A stretch of 64,000 nucleotides of DNA from contig JAPEIS010000003.1 of the NCBI GenBank assembly GCA_029531795.1, forward strand, positions 868,001 to 932,000. The letters are read 5' to 3'. The notes beneath the pieces were generated by a model. It was not told the origin of the DNA. It did not search any database and was given only the letters and a program-made list of their open reading frames with translations. The stretch is from Sclerotinia nivalis (lineage: Eukaryota > Ascomycota > Leotiomycetes > Helotiales > Sclerotiniaceae). The number at the start of each line of letters is the position of its first letter. Position 1 is the stretch's first letter. The position numbers were made by a program, and so were the translations under genes. Positions 1 to 12,840 of the stretch are shown piece after piece.

Positions 1-287
1 CGAAAATCAGTTGATTATTAGAGAGTCTTGCATCTTATAAAGGAACTGAAGTCCGGCCCTATACAAAAGACAATGAAAAACTGCAGGAGAAAGATCGAGA
101 GAAGCTCCAGTAATGGTATATTAGAGGGTGCAAGAAATTTGAAATGAAGGTTAACTTCTAGTAAAGTCGTAGTATCGCAAATGATGAACAATCGAAATGC
201 AAGGAACCTAGCAGGAAAGAGTGTCCATCCACATGAAGCAGGCCATAAACATGAAAACCAACAACCAATATTTTGCTAATTACACCT

Positions 288-1948
288 TCAGTAATAAGTG
301 ACTCCTTTGACTAGCAAGCCACTTTTACTACCTTTTCCAGTATCCAAGACATACTCTAAATGCCCAGAGCGATGCTCGTCTGCTTCACCATCTTCGACGA
401 CGTTAATGGTAACTCCCACTGGAGCGTTCAAAATACCACTGAAGCTAGCACCTTTGAGGAGTTTGACACTATTCGGATGAATACCAGCAAGTAAAGAGAC
501 CAGTCCGAATTTATTTGATACCGGAGTATGTCTTAAACGATGTCGAATGATCATGAATATAAATATCATGACAGGCTGAATGCATATAACGACATAGAGC
601 AGAAAGTGTCGTTTCAATGTTGGGACGCTCGCCCGTAGACGTGACTCTGTAGCATAATTAAGCTCAGGATAGTGGCTGAAGGAAGTAGCATCGAATGATA
701 ACTTGGACTAAACTATTGATGCAACAATTGCCGACTGGGCCGAAAAATCTGTAGGTAGAATCTTAGGTATTGGATCATTGCTAGCTGTGACTATAGCATC
801 TGCTAGTACTTGTTGTAGGTTCCGTAGTGATGCCTAGTCGCTATTCTCGACAATTAGCCGTTGTGGGTAGAGAAGTTAGATAGTAGGCACTCGCTTGCTT
901 CCTCCAATAGCACTGTAGTTTTATTAACCCTCCATCTGCCGTCGCAATGACCTCGATACAGATTAAACCCAATTAATTCCGAGCTTATGTTCGTCGGAGG
1001 ATCAGCCGATTCGTCCCAAGCAGAGATAAATAAAACTTCTTGCTGCGCTTTATTGGCTGCCATGGTGAATTTTATGTTGCCGGCGCCGGCAACGTTGACG
1101 GTGGATACCCATGCCGCATGGGATGGAGAGGTGGAGTCAAGGAATCCGACAGGCCTCCTACATGAATTGTCCGCATTTGTGCAGTTAACACTGCTGAAAA
1201 TGGCGTTGACTGAGGCTCGAAGGTATACAGTCTGACCTGGACGCATGTTGTTCCGCAGGGACTGAAGATAGTCTCTAGTTGGAGGATCTAGCATTGCTGT
1301 AGTATTGTGATTGAAAACTTGCATGTTCAAACCATAGCTTCCAAGTTGCAGCGGATATGTGGTATCCAGGGTCACGGCTGGCTCGGTAGCATAGATCATG
1401 ATAGCTGTTGTCCTATTATCGAGCAAAGGATTGCTGAGTCGGTAAGTATTGTTGTAATTGTAGCGCAAAATGGATTGACCATTCAGCAGCCAGCCCGAAT
1501 CTCCTGTATATGTCTCGCCGTCGTTGAATGCTTTGTAGGCAACACTTAAAATCAGAGGAAAGGCGGATAAAAGCAGCATGACTAGCTGCATGTATTTGTG
1601 AGCATGTTTGATGAAGAGACTGTTGTAGAGTACTGATTCAAAGTTTTGTAAGGTGGATCGACCGAAACGTGCTTCCACAACCAAGATAAGAGCCCGAGCC
1701 TCGATTTCAAAGCAGTAATTAATAAGGGATATAGCCAGACCAACAATGATGAGCTGCAAGTTGCCACGGCTTCCAAGCCAGAATGCTGCTCGTGGCAGGG
1801 AAACTGCAATTACAGCAGCTCCACAGAAGACAAGGGAAACTACCAAAACTCTTCCCTCCCTCCAAACTTCCCATGAGGGCCCTTCCGGTTCACCGAGTTC
1901 CCTGTACGGAACCGAGTTCCCAGAATAAGTCGGCTGATTCTTCGGCAT
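288..1948 (-). pseudogene. Decayed fungal multispanning membrane protein gene
   Basis: The upstream part (1948 down to 854) reads openly for 364 residues. It has hydrophobic segments near residues 33-50, 62-80 and 118-136, then an extracellular-looking region with many N-x-S/T sites. The motif RGNLQLIIVG and the segment after it resemble a large family of uncharacterised fungal membrane proteins. The C-terminal part lies in another frame (about 833-288): a PELNY stretch, a transmembrane segment, and the VSLLAGI...LLKGASFSG motif typical of the same family's tail. Between the two parts there is a frame change near 862 and in-frame stops at 834-836 and 708-710. The second stop sits where the family usually has Trp (ASIV-stop-SKLS), as if TGG had become TAG. 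Introns could hide one defect: CTAAT then TAG occurs just before 833. I found no donor that restores the frame. Function unknown. Confidence 0.6.
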
Positions 1949-2982
1949 GTCTCCTCAGTTAAATTCTAGTAGAGAAAATATAATGTGCTACTTGCGTTCA
2001 CAATGTATCTTGCTGTACCTCAACATCTGATGAGAGAAATGGATAGTTCCGGGAAATGATAAAAGAAAATCGAGAATCAATGTATATATTGCCTGGTTGC
2101 TAACACTAATGCGTAAATAGTATGAGAAGGCTGCAGTGCCATTATAGCCTAGTCAAAGGCACCTGGCCAAGAAATTGATTGTGGCAAAATGAGATGGACT
2201 TGTTCATTGAACAATATGAATTTCTGCAGTGATTTGTACCTGGCCAGGGCTCGTGTAATGGATAGCTGCGTGAAAACACAACATTTGGTAGGCTGGTATA
2301 AGTAGATGTGGTAAAGGCATGATCCTGCGGTAACTGCCCGTTATTAATTTTTTTATCGCATGTTGGGCTTTGATATCAACCACGACATCAAGTGTCTGTT
2401 GTATTCTTTTGCTTCAAGAGGAATGTTGCTTTGACAACAGCTTCACATGGTTTAAAGATCTATTAGGACGAAATTCCATGTCTCGGAAAATAAGGGCCGG
2501 CTTAAAATAAACAGCTTCCATGGCTTGTATCATTCTAGAGAGGTAACCATCGAGTATTCGTCTGACCTGGAATGACCAGCTGCATACGAAGGATTCGACT
2601 CCGCATCCGGTGTACCTCACTCAGCCTCGTATCTGGCCTGGTTTTAGACCTCCATGCCGAATGGAAGAGAAGAAAGAAATGGGCAGAAGAGAATATCCGC
2701 AAGGATACAAGTTAGACTGCGGGTATGAAAGTACGATGCGATGATGAAGTAGTAGTTATTGAGAGTATCGGAGATCATAGCTCCCGTAAGTCCCTTTCAA
2801 GCCCGGATCACTCTTTTCATTGGTGTGTTCGTAAAAGCGGTACCTAGATCAAAGGAAATTTTGAGCAAAGGAAGCAGTTGCGACCAAATTTTATGGGTGC
2901 CGTGGTGCACAACCATCTCATTTCCAGGGGTATTCGTATCAAAAAAATAGACTCCTTAACTCCCAGCCTCAAATTGTATCTC
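1949..2982. other. Intergenic, no gene seen
   Basis: This is the spacer between the start of the decayed membrane gene and the 3' end of the CENP-O gene. Only short unsupported open frames occur (for example 2414-2620 on the minus strand), with no recognisable domain. The upstream part should hold the old promoter of the membrane gene. Confidence 0.5.
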
Positions 2983-4009
2983 TCAGTAAATGCCTTCCAT
3001 CAACCTGTCGGCAATTCCCTCCATCCTCTTATCACCGCCCAGGATCCTTCTTTCCGTCTCGAGATCCCGGCCATCCTCTCCAATGATGACGCACTTTACA
3101 ACTTCCCCATTCATCCCTACAAGGCATCTGCCAATCTTTCCATCTATCCACTCAATTCTTACTTGCTTGGCTTCTGCATCAGCAGCACTGATATCCGCTA
3201 TCTCTTGCTCCTTTTCTTTTCCTTTCCTGCTTAATTTCTCATCTAAAGAGAATCCTTTTCGTAAATGCTTAATAGATGCAATGCGTAGATGATAACCTGT
3301 GATCTCTCGCCGTAGTTTCCTTGCAAATGTCGTCAACTCTTGCTGTTTCCCTTTCACAATACCTTCGACTACCTTGGGAGCTGGCAGATACTTCGCGGCT
3401 AGGCTAGCCAAAGGGATACATGGGGGCACTGTGTGTCGATGTATTCTCAATGCTGCCGATCCGGGATAGGGTTTGTTCAACATAATATAGTAAGGTCGAA
3501 CGTATTTGCCAGCATTGCTGACATCAATTCGAAGTCCCAATACTTGTCCATTATCCACAGCATTAGGGTCAGGATCTTGAACTTGGAAGGAGGTGATTGA
3601 TGCGCATGAGCGATATAAATTCTCGAGATTATGAGTTGTTTGAGCTGTGGATGTTGCGAGAAGTGGATCGGAATCTGTAGGAGCAGTAGATTGAGGGGAT
3701 GTAATTTTGGAGGAAGGTTTTCGCAAATTCAACAAAATGGATTTTGAAGTTTGAGAAGAAAGAATAGTAGCCGTTTGAAGACGACGTTGATCCTTTAATG
3801 ACGCGACTATAATTCGTTAGTTACAACTTTGGGGGGAGGGGGGGGGTAAAGAGATGGGGGTAAGGGTATTCACTTTGTTCTTGTAGTGAAGCTATCTCAT
3901 TATCCAATTCAATACCGGCCGCGTCTTCTGGACTGATATCTTCTGTTATATCCATGTTTAAAGTCGAATTAAAGCCCACAGATTGTGGGGAAGAATGTGA
4001 GCTTCTCAT
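2983..4009 (-). CDS. mcm21: Kinetochore protein CENP-O / Mcm21
   Basis: Two exons, 4009-3874 and 3806-2983. The 67-bp intron (donor GTGAAT, branch CTAAC, acceptor TATAG) joins in frame to give 319 residues. Residues 1-80 are polar with a short helical stretch (IELDNEIASLQEQ), as expected for the coiled-coil N-terminus. The C-terminal half carries the CENP-O signature: LGLRIDVSNAG, then YVRPYYIMLNKPY, LRIHRHTVPPCIPL, and FARKLRREITGYHLR. In the known family this is a subunit of the COMA/CCAN inner kinetochore complex, which binds its partner CENP-P/Ctf19 and links centromeric chromatin to the outer kinetochore. It is transcribed divergently from the acetyl-CoA transporter. The symbol is by family resemblance. 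Confidence 0.87.
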
Positions 4010-4703
4010 AGCTTAAATTGGCGAATTCAGTAGGTGGGAACAGTACTCGTGAATATGGTTCTTTCTCATTTAAAAAGACAACATCATCATTGATGTTTTG
4101 ATGCGCGTCGCTTGTTATTTCGACGCCATTTCACGTGTTTTCGCGGGGAACAACATACATTATTTAGGATTTGCGACGTTACTAATTAGTGGCCATGATA
4201 GTGACCAAAACACTAAAGATAAAATGCCGAAGCACCTAGAACCATCTATTTTATACTTCCAATTACATAACCGATGATAATCACCTAGGTACTTCGTATG
4301 GTACGGTACCTTTCTACGGACAACCTCCATAACACCGGCTATATATATACATAGGAGACAAATATTGGTAAGAATTCGAGTGAATCATATAAAAATAAAT
4401 CTAGAACTTCCATCCCCCTTTGCGGCTCTTTGACATTTTCCAAAACACTTTCGACTCCTTTATACCATATCTGAGCGGCGTTGATCACCGAAGAAGCCAC
4501 ATTTCGCTTCAAAAGTACCCTAAAAACTTCAAAGCTGCAGGAATGGGTGAACCTTGAGTAAAATAATCAAATCGATTAATAAATTAATCAAGCAATCAAT
4601 CAATCCACTATCTCGAACCACTAAGAAAATAAAGCTTTGTAAAGAGGACACTTTAGAGGCAAACAAGACCTCTAAAGTATTCTCAATTCATAATACCATA
4701 TGG
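4010..4703. promoter_or_regulatory. Divergent intergenic promoter region
   Basis: About 0.7 kb separates the divergent starts of the CENP-O gene and the acetyl-CoA transporter, so both promoters must lie here. A CACGTG hexamer is visible near 4132. The stretch before 4704 is C/T- and A-rich, like a fungal 5' leader. No TATA box can be assigned with confidence. Confidence 0.5.
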
Positions 4704-6764
4704 ATGCCTACTCCTTTGGGTGATACACTTCCTTCATTAACTCCTCTGTCTACTTCAGATAATCCTCGACATACTCATCTACCTATTCATCACGACCCTC
4801 AATTCCCTTACGCGCAAGAACTAGACGATTTGTCAACAGCTACTTCGCGCCATAGAAACATTTCTTCCAAATCCAAAACTAAACCTCACTCAAATTTACA
4901 CGGCGCAACACAAGCAGAAGATTCGAAACATTTACTCGGCGACCAAGACTCTGCAGACGAAGACGAGGAAGAAGATTTTGAAACGGATTCTATGGGGACT
5001 CGCTCTCGTAAAGGCAAAGCTTCAGAGCCACTTGGCTCTTCCTCTGCCACAGGAGGTGAAGACTCTCATCTACCAATTATCAGTATGAATGGCAATGTCG
5101 AGTACCGGCGCAAGCATGCGAACCTCGACTCTCCACTGGTGACCGCAAATCTCATGGCGCGCGAGTCTTTTACCTTAGATGATCTTATACCGAAGACCCC
5201 TATCCTTAATAACCATGGGTTTTCTGAGTTGCCGATGCAAGACAAAAGGAATTTCTTGCTTCTAGTCCTTTTATATTTCCTGCAGGGTGTTCCTATGGGT
5301 CTTGCGACAGGCTCGGTACCTTTCTTACTCAAACCACATATGTCGTACAGTGCCTTGGGGGTGTTCAGCTTGGCTTCATATCCATATTCTTTGAAGCTGC
5401 TATGGAGTCCAGTAGTGGATGCGATATGGAGTCCAAAAGTAGGACGAAGAAAGAGTTGGATCATGCCAATTCAAATGCTGTCAGGATTCGGAATGATATG
5501 GCTAGGCTCCCAAATTAAGGAAATGATGATTACAGCCGGAGCAAACGATGGAGCAGGAATTTGGGGTTTCACTGGGTGGTGGTTCTTTTTAGTATTTATG
5601 TGCGCCACACAGGACATTGCAGTCGATGGATGGGCTCTTACCTTGTTGTCACCTGGAAATATCTCATATGCATCGACCGCTCAGACTGTAGGATTGACAG
5701 CTGGACAATTCATGTCCTTCACAATTTTCCTAGCTTTCAATGCCCCAGACTTCGCCAACAAATGGTTCCGAAAGATTCCCTTGGACGAAGGTGTCATGAC
5801 ATTGGGAGGATACCTCACGTTTTGGGGTTGGACATACATAATTGTTACTATTGGCCTGGCGCTTTTGAAGCGCGAAGAGAAAACCAGGAACGAAGATGGA
5901 ATTTGGGATGTCTACAGGGTTATGTGGGGAGTGCTCAAGCTCAAGAATATCCAAACGATCATTATTATCCACTTGATTGCAAAGATTGGCTTCCAAGCTA
6001 ATGATGCTGTTACGAATCTCAAACTCATTGACAAAGGATTTAGTCAAGAAGATATGGCTTTGACAGTACTTATTGACTTTCCCTTTGAGATTGGATTGGG
6101 CTACTATGCTGGAAAATGGTCAACATCCTACACACCTTTACGTCTTTGGTGTTGGGGATTTGTAGGTCGTTTGATCGCTGCCATTATCGCTCAAATCACG
6201 GTCATTATCTTTCCTGTAAATGGAGTCGATACTTGGTATCTACTTGTTGTTATAGCGGAACATATTTTCTCGACATTTACCAACACTGTTATGTTCGTGG
6301 CCATCTCAGCTTTCCATGCTAGAATTGCGGATCCTGTTATTGGTGGAACTTATATGACCTTGCTCGCTACGTGAGTACCCCTATTTCTGATTCAAAATCT
6401 CACTCTACTAACACTAAATAGTGTCTCTAACTTGGGTGGTACCTTCCCTCGTTTCTTCGTCCTTAAGCTTGTTGATTACTTTACTATTGCAACATGTATT
6501 CCACCAGGATCCGGTTACACACTCGCAGCTGATCTCAAAGGACCTCTCGTCACATCGTCCTTCTCCTGCGCCATGGCTGCCGAGAAAGATCGCTGTTTGT
6601 CTGGAGGGGGCATATGTGACATCGAGAGAGATGGATACTATGTCGTGAATATTATCTGTATCATTTTTGGGGCTGTAACATTTTGGGGATATATCAAACC
6701 AGCAGCTCTAAAGTTACAAGCTCTACCATTGAGAGCCTGGAGAATTAGTGAAGGCAACGCTTAA
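4704..6764 (+). CDS. Acetyl-CoA transporter (SLC33A1/AT-1 family MFS protein)
   Basis: Two exons, 4704-6370 and 6422-6764, with a 51-bp intron (GTGAGT ... CTAAC ... ATAG), give 669 residues. The ATG at 4704 is the first in-frame ATG; the frame stays open further upstream but only from a TTG. Residues 1-170 are polar and acidic, probably cytosolic and disordered. The membrane part follows with about 12 hydrophobic segments. Family hallmarks are LQGVPMGLATGSVPFLL, CATQDIAVDGWALTLL, NAPDFANKWFR and, across the splice, TVSNLGGTFPRF. Known members move acetyl-CoA across the ER membrane to feed protein and glycan acetylation. The N-terminal extension looks long for the family, but the core is complete. 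Confidence 0.9.
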
Positions 6765-7594
6765 CTGGCAAGAAGATAAGACTTAGGCGGCAAGAAATGC
6801 TGCTATATAAAAAAGCTGTATAATAGACATATATTTTTGATTGGCATTGAAAGGGACGAAAGGGGCGGTGAGAAATGGTATCTATCAATAGCTTTGCAAG
6901 CATGAAAATAGAAATGAACTTATTGATAGCAATGTTTTCGCAGAGAGATAACTTTTATCAATGTTGTAATCACTTTCGCAAAATGAATGCTTTGAATAGT
7001 TCACTAAAGGGGGTCCCTGGGGACCTGGTGAAGTGAGCTAATTGGCATACGCTAAAGTGTGCTTCCGGTCATCCATTAGAACCAAATTTACCATTTCAGA
7101 CCACCTGTCAGCCGGAGCTGAGGGAGCTGAGTAGGCAGGTCCTGTAACGGCTCCAAGAGATTTATTATATCATGAGTCTCGCCGAATGCCTTACATTGAC
7201 ATGAGATGTTGTGTCCACGACCTCAGACCGGGTGTAATATTGTCCAATGGAAATCATGACTTCATCCACGCAAACCTATGCCAACACCAAAGCTGCGTCT
7301 GAGTTCTCGTTGTCAGCTTACCACCATTGATGGATTGTGGCAATTTGGCTTATTGACTCTTAAAATTGATATCGCTAATAATGTAGGGACTATCTTCTTA
7401 CGAAACAAAAAGGTAACAATCCCACATGGGTCCTTCTTCCGGAAGCCCGAATTGTCAACTTAATCCCGACACAACCGTCGACCGAGGTCAACAGGAAAGC
7501 CGGAGTCCAAACAGTTTGCAGGTCAGTATTATAAAGGTGCGTCGCCGGTGCGCATTTAAGTGTTTATTCGAGTAGTGAATAAAGAACTGATAAA
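6765..7594. other. Intergenic; upstream region of the CAB2-like gene
   Basis: No coding sequence is supported here. The distal part holds the 3' end of the transporter transcript. The last few hundred bases lead to the next gene, with an ATTATAAAGG stretch about 60 bp before its ATG that could act as a TATA-like element. Confidence 0.45.
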
Positions 7595-8986
7595 ATGTCG
7601 TCGCAGCTTGAACCAACAACTTCTAGATATGCTCCCGAGCCGGAGCTTGCGCACCCCGCAGGAACATCCCCAAAATTAACAGCAACCCCACCATCGAGCT
7701 CGACCTTCACGCTTTCTTTCAACCTCTCCCCAAGTTCACGACCTTCATCACCGACCTCCTCAATTTTCTCCTCCAGTTCCCAAGATACCATGTCGACATT
7801 CAGTTCAATGCCAGGCTTGGCGCGTGAAAACATGGCAGAAGTGGCCGAGCGAGATTACTTTGCGGAAAATCCTCCGCCAGCCACACTCGAGAAGCATACA
7901 TCTCTTGCACATGAATTTATCAATTACCACGCCGCTGCTGGCAGACGTGTGGTTTTGGTGACATCGGGAGGAACGACAGTACCACTAGAGAGACAGACGG
8001 TGCGATTCATAGACAATTTTAGTGCAGGAACGCGTGGGGCTACATCCGCTGAATATTTCCTGGAATCAGGCTACGCGGTTATTTTCCTCCATCGTCAATT
8101 CAGTCTTCAACCATATTCGCGCCATTATAGTCATGCTACGGATTGTTTTCTCGACTTTCTACACGAAGGCCCTGATGGGAGTGTGGTTGCAAACGATGAA
8201 TATCGCGAGAAAATGTTGAAGGTTCTCAGACAGTACAATGCGGCCAAATCGAAGAATCTACTTTTGACATTACCTTTCACGACAATCACAGATTATTTAT
8301 TCGTCCTCCGAGCTATTGCGCAACTTATGCGTCCGCTAGGCCCTCGTGGGCTGCTATATCTGGCTGCGGCCGTATCGGACTTTTTCGTACCCCCGGAACG
8401 TATGGTGGAGCACAAAATACAATCTACAAATGCAACGGATACAAATACACCTGCAAAAGGAAGTGAAGAGCAAGAGAATGGAGAAGACGAGGAAGCGTTT
8501 GATAACTTTGACTCCTCTCCAGCGGTACCACGAAGCAAACGCCTGATAGTTGATTTGGATCCCGTACCTAAGTTTCTCAAGAATCTTGTGGATGGTTGGG
8601 CCCCTGAAGGCATGATTGTTTCTTTCAAGCTTGAGACTGACCCCGCGATTCTGGTTCACAAGGCAAAATATTCCTTGGACCGTTACCAGCACCATTTGGT
8701 TATTGGGAATCTACTTGCTACTAGGAAATGGGAAGTGGTTTTCGTAGCGCCGGGCAGCGAAGATCAATGGATTAGAGTGCCAAGGAGTAAGAGGAAGAGA
8801 ACAATCAGTGGGGTGGAAGAACTAGTCGGTGCAGCGGCGAGAGGAGGGGAGCCTGGCAATGAGCCTCTAGATCCAAATGAGTTACCCGATGGAGAACCTG
8901 AGGTTGAGATTGAAAGTCTGATTATTCCAGCCGTGGAAGCATTACACACATCTCATATCAACGCCCCTAGGAAACGGGAGAGGTGA
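7595..8986 (+). CDS. CAB2: Phosphopantothenate-cysteine ligase (PPCS)
   Basis: A single exon encodes 463 residues. The first about 85 residues are Ser/Pro/Thr-rich and unlike the enzyme, so a shorter protein starting at an inner ATG is possible. The catalytic domain begins near residue 115: RRVVLVTSGGTTVPLE, then VRFIDNFSAGTRGA (the conserved N-F-S-x-G nucleotide/substrate loop), a Rossmann-like middle with GLLYLAAAVSDF, and a C-terminal part with PKFLKNLVDGWAPEG and VSFKLETD. In the family it joins 4'-phosphopantothenate to cysteine, the second step of coenzyme A synthesis. An acidic low-complexity insertion near residues 280-310 interrupts the domain, as in other fungal copies. No intron is needed. 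Confidence 0.92.
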   Translation: MSSQLEPTTSRYAPEPELAHPAGTSPKLTATPPSSSTFTLSFNLSPSSRPSSPTSSIFSSSSQDTMSTFSSMPGLARENMAEVAERDYFAENPPPATLEKHTSLAHEFINYHAAAGRRVVLVTSGGTTVPLERQTVRFIDNFSAGTRGATSAEYFLESGYAVIFLHRQFSLQPYSRHYSHATDCFLDFLHEGPDGSVVANDEYREKMLKVLRQYNAAKSKNLLLTLPFTTITDYLFVLRAIAQLMRPLGPRGLLYLAAAVSDFFVPPERMVEHKIQSTNATDTNTPAKGSEEQENGEDEEAFDNFDSSPAVPRSKRLIVDLDPVPKFLKNLVDGWAPEGMIVSFKLETDPAILVHKAKYSLDRYQHHLVIGNLLATRKWEVVFVAPGSEDQWIRVPRSKRKRTISGVEELVGAAARGGEPGNEPLDPNELPDGEPEVEIESLIIPAVEALHTSHINAPRKRER

Positions 8987-10755
8987 AGAAGGAGTTTGTT
9001 TGTAAACAAAACCACAAACTCGTACACATTCTGAATGCCGTTCGGCATCTGAAGTGACGATACAGGGGGAAATTCTGGCCACGTCCACTGGATGTAACCT
9101 CATGGGCTTGATATACCCTATTGGAGGAAGCACTCACATTGGATATGGTAACAGCCGAGCTTGCAATCATAAGATCTGTTTGCTGCTCACTTGTATGCTC
9201 CAATAGGACAAGATGACACATACACTACCCATTTAAGCCTGAAGATCTACATGTATACTAGTATTTCCTTCATATTTGAAGGACGTCCTTGTAGAAATAC
9301 CACACAAATTTATTAAGATCGGCCATGTAATACTAAACAGACGAAAAGCGCAACACGATTAGCTATGATCGTCAGACCGTACTAAGCCTCGGTAAATTCA
9401 TCATGCCAAAATGGCTTGTGTACAAGTCCAAGAGTCCAAGTAGATCGAACAAGTCGTGCTGTACTATTGTGTTCTATTTCCGCCATGTTGATCAAATGGC
9501 CCTTTCTCTATTGTTAAGACTTATGATTGCTGCACCTCGGCATGAATAATTGTAGAACTATATGTGTGGCTGGGTAGGGAGATATTATATACCACAACTA
9601 ACTAATGAATGTACTGCCGTTGCCGTTGTCGCTATCGGTAGATTGAATCGAGGTTATTGATGAATGTTGGATTGATGGCTCGTACTAGTATGATTTTCGG
9701 CGAATTGTGACTGGATGAAGTGTTGTAGGTATGACTTTAGCAGTCGGTAATTTAGTATCCTCTGTTTGAGAATCAGCTGTTGTTGTTTAGAGTGATATTA
9801 CGGTGAATGAATCAGGTGTTGTAATTTGAGGTAGTCGATCCTTAGGCTCTACCAAAAGATCTAAGTCCCTTAGAATATTGGTGGCACAAACCATTAAAGT
9901 GGGAAGGCAAATAGAAACTATTTTGGTTATGTTTTGAGTTCTCCATAGGTAGATTTAGAGTTATTGGATGGCCTATTCGGAATGATTTGTTCAAACATCT
10001 TCGGAATCTAACATCGGATATGCTTTCCTTCAAATTCAAGTTTTTCCTATTGTGCCTACTTCGTCTAACCAAAGGAATAGAAAAAAAGAAAAAAAAGTAG
10101 TGTAGAACCAAGACCACATTAGCAGTAACAAAATGTCACTTTATTAGTACAAGTACCGGTATGTGATATGTTCCTTCCGAAGGGAAAGAAGCGCTTGCCA
10201 ATAAAAAACGTGCGATTCATGGGTTTTGACCAATTGGCAATTTGTAATGGTGATTTATTCCTGCAGTCGGGCGATTGATTGACGTGACAGATTAACAGTT
10301 ATCCGCCCCTTCATCATCAATAAATCTTGGAACAAAAACTCTCCAACGTTTTCCTTCTCATCTACGGAGTACTTGTACCTCCTTAATCGTTTGACCTTCA
10401 CGAGATCCGACAAATCTTCATATGTTTGCTTGTTGTTGCTAAATCAGAAAGGAAGAAAAAGATTTTTGTTGTCAACGATAATTACATTCGCTCACAATTT
10501 CTAATACCTTCTTACTTACTACTACTTTATTCCTTGCAAACAATTGTCCCGATATTTCTTAAATCAATTAGCTCTACCTACCGCCTTGCTTGGTCCCATC
10601 ATCGGCCCTTGCTGTTCCTCATCCTGACCCCACTGACACCCGATCCTTCTATCACTCGTACCATATCCCAATTTATCTATTCAACCTCAGATATGTATGA
10701 GTGTCAACCGCAGAATCAGAAGTTGCCTTCGTGTTGATAGATAAGGGTTTCAACA
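8987..10755. other. Intergenic, 1.8 kb, no gene seen
   Basis: The spacer between two plus-strand genes has only short open frames and no domain signal. The last 400 bp (about 10320-10755) are C/T-rich with many TCATC and CTTAC words, like a long transcribed leader of the RBR gene. That leader carries small upstream ATGs. Confidence 0.45.
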
Positions 10756-12840
10756 ATGTTACCGGCCTTGCGCGCCAGGTCTCATCTTGACGTGCAACAC
10801 AACGAAGCTGCACAACCTATCGAATACAATGACGATGATTATTGCCGGGAGGTGTTACGATTGGAGGGGCAGGAAAAGACGGAAATACAATTCGACGAAA
10901 GATTGAACAAAGAGGCAGAAAGTTTAGGAATTTCGATAACGGGACCTTCCGCAGACGAAAGGAACGATAGTCCTGTATGCGAATCTCCTTTCACTCATTC
11001 GCATCATACAAACACCGCCTCGTCGATATCTCAAGATAGCGATTCTACAGGGTTAACATCGAGATCGTCGAATGAGCAATTGGACATTGCGCCAATACCA
11101 CAACCATGGAAACAACACATCGCGAGGAAGAGTTTATCATTTCATGATTACGAGAAATATGTGAAGCAAGTCGATGCTCAAACCGCGATTCCATTACCTC
11201 CGCCAATACCTGTCCGTTCTCCTGAGCCTGCCCCATCCCTTTTTTCGATATCCTCGAGACGCTCCTACGCAAGCATTAAAAATGGAATAAAGATCTGTTT
11301 ACGCCGTAAGCCCAAAACATCTGGGGATCAAGTGATGTGAGTATACACCCTTTACAACTTCAAAACATGCTAATCTTGTAGCTCTTGCATCTGTTGTCGG
11401 GAAGAGTTCAAAACGGCAACCACCCTGCGTACGCTTCCATGTGCCCATAATTATTGCGAAAATTGTCTTCGAGTTCTAGCCATTCAAGGCTGCACAGAAG
11501 AATCAAAGATGCCTCCCAGATGTTGTAGCCAAGCTATTCCCGGAAACATAATCAAATCGGTTCTAAATAGAGAAGAGCAAATTTTATTCATGAAAAGTGT
11601 TGTGCAATTCAGTACGCCATGGGAATCGAGGATTTTCTGTCCAAATACCGCTTGTGGTGAATTTATCCCAACACTTGGCAAGATTGACCCCAAACAACCA
11701 TTCGAGGTAGTTTGTCGAAACTGCGGAGATAAAGCTTGTTCCATATGCAAGCGTGCGGCGCACTCAACTGGCCAAGATTGTCCTGAAGATTTTGAATTAG
11801 AAGCCGTTCTGAGAATGGCCAAGAGTGCGGGATGGCGTCGCTGTTACAAATGTAGAACTCTAGTGGAATTATCTCAAGGTTGCAGTCATATCACTTGCCG
11901 GTGTAAAGCTCAATTCTGTTATATTTGTGGCGCTGTATGGGATCCCTCGGTTGGCTGTCCAAATTATTGTAATGGCGAGGAGATGCTCGAACGTCGACGT
12001 CTCGAGGAAGAACAGCGAATTGCAGAAGAGGAAAAGGCAAAGTTAGCCAGGGAAGAGGCAGAAAAGGCAGAAGCGGCGGAACATGCAGCGGCTGAAGAAC
12101 GAACCCGAAAAAACGGCACATTGAATGCACTTCGGACTTGTCAAACAAATGAAAGAGACCGATTTTGTGCTTTCGAGAGGGAGATGAAATGGGTTATGTG
12201 GACCCGGCACGGTCGAGCCAAAATTGATATTTTGGATCGCTATAACGAGCTCTCAACAAAAATGAAAGAACGTCATCAAAGAACTTCAACGCATTTAGAA
12301 GATCGGCAAGTTGCTGCTGAGATGGAGCTGAGAGCAACTTTAAAACAAAGTGAAAGAAGCGTACAAATTCGTCTAAAGCACATGGAAGCTTATTGCAATG
12401 GACTTGGTAGAAGTTCTGGTGGTGATAATATACAAAGAATCGTTACCGAGAAAGATCTCAGAGAGCTTGGCCAACAATATAACATTCGGGACGACCTAGG
12501 TCGTTTACACCAAAGCAGGATCAACGTCATGCGAGACAAGCAAGCGAAGCAAATGGAAAATTTGGTCAATCGACAAGAAGAGGAGCTTGAGAATCTAGTC
12601 CTCAAACAGAATCAAGAGTTAGAGGCTCTTGAGGAGGTGCATAGTAGAGAAGAAGAAGGAATAATTGCATTGTTCATAGAGAGAAAATCACGACTTATTT
12701 GGAGATGGAATCTGATGGAAGAGGTGGAACGAAAGAAGCTCACTAATATGGCTGGTGTGCAATTTGCGCCTATGCCCCCAATACCGTGGCCTCAACATAG
12801 AAGGTCTCCAGCTCTCGGTCTAGAATCGGTTTTCGAGTAA
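10756..12840 (+). CDS. RBR-type E3 ubiquitin ligase (RING-IBR-RING2)
   Basis: Two exons, 10756-11336 and 11382-12840. The 45-bp intron (GTGAGT ... GCTAAT ... GTAG) restores ISCICCREEF and gives 679 residues. Residues 1-190 are disordered. RING1 starts at C196 (CICC ... LPCAHNYCENC). The IBR follows near 280-327 (CPNTACGEF ... CRNCGDKACSICKRAAH). RING2 is near 348-376 (CYKCRTLVELSQGCSHITC), where the Cys of QGCSHITC, about residue 361, aligns with the catalytic Cys that takes ubiquitin from the E2 in this class. Residues 385-650 form a long charged helix or coiled coil (EERRLEEEQ-like and KQAKQMENLVNRQEEE). The substrate is unknown. The intron falls just before RING1. Confidence 0.92.
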
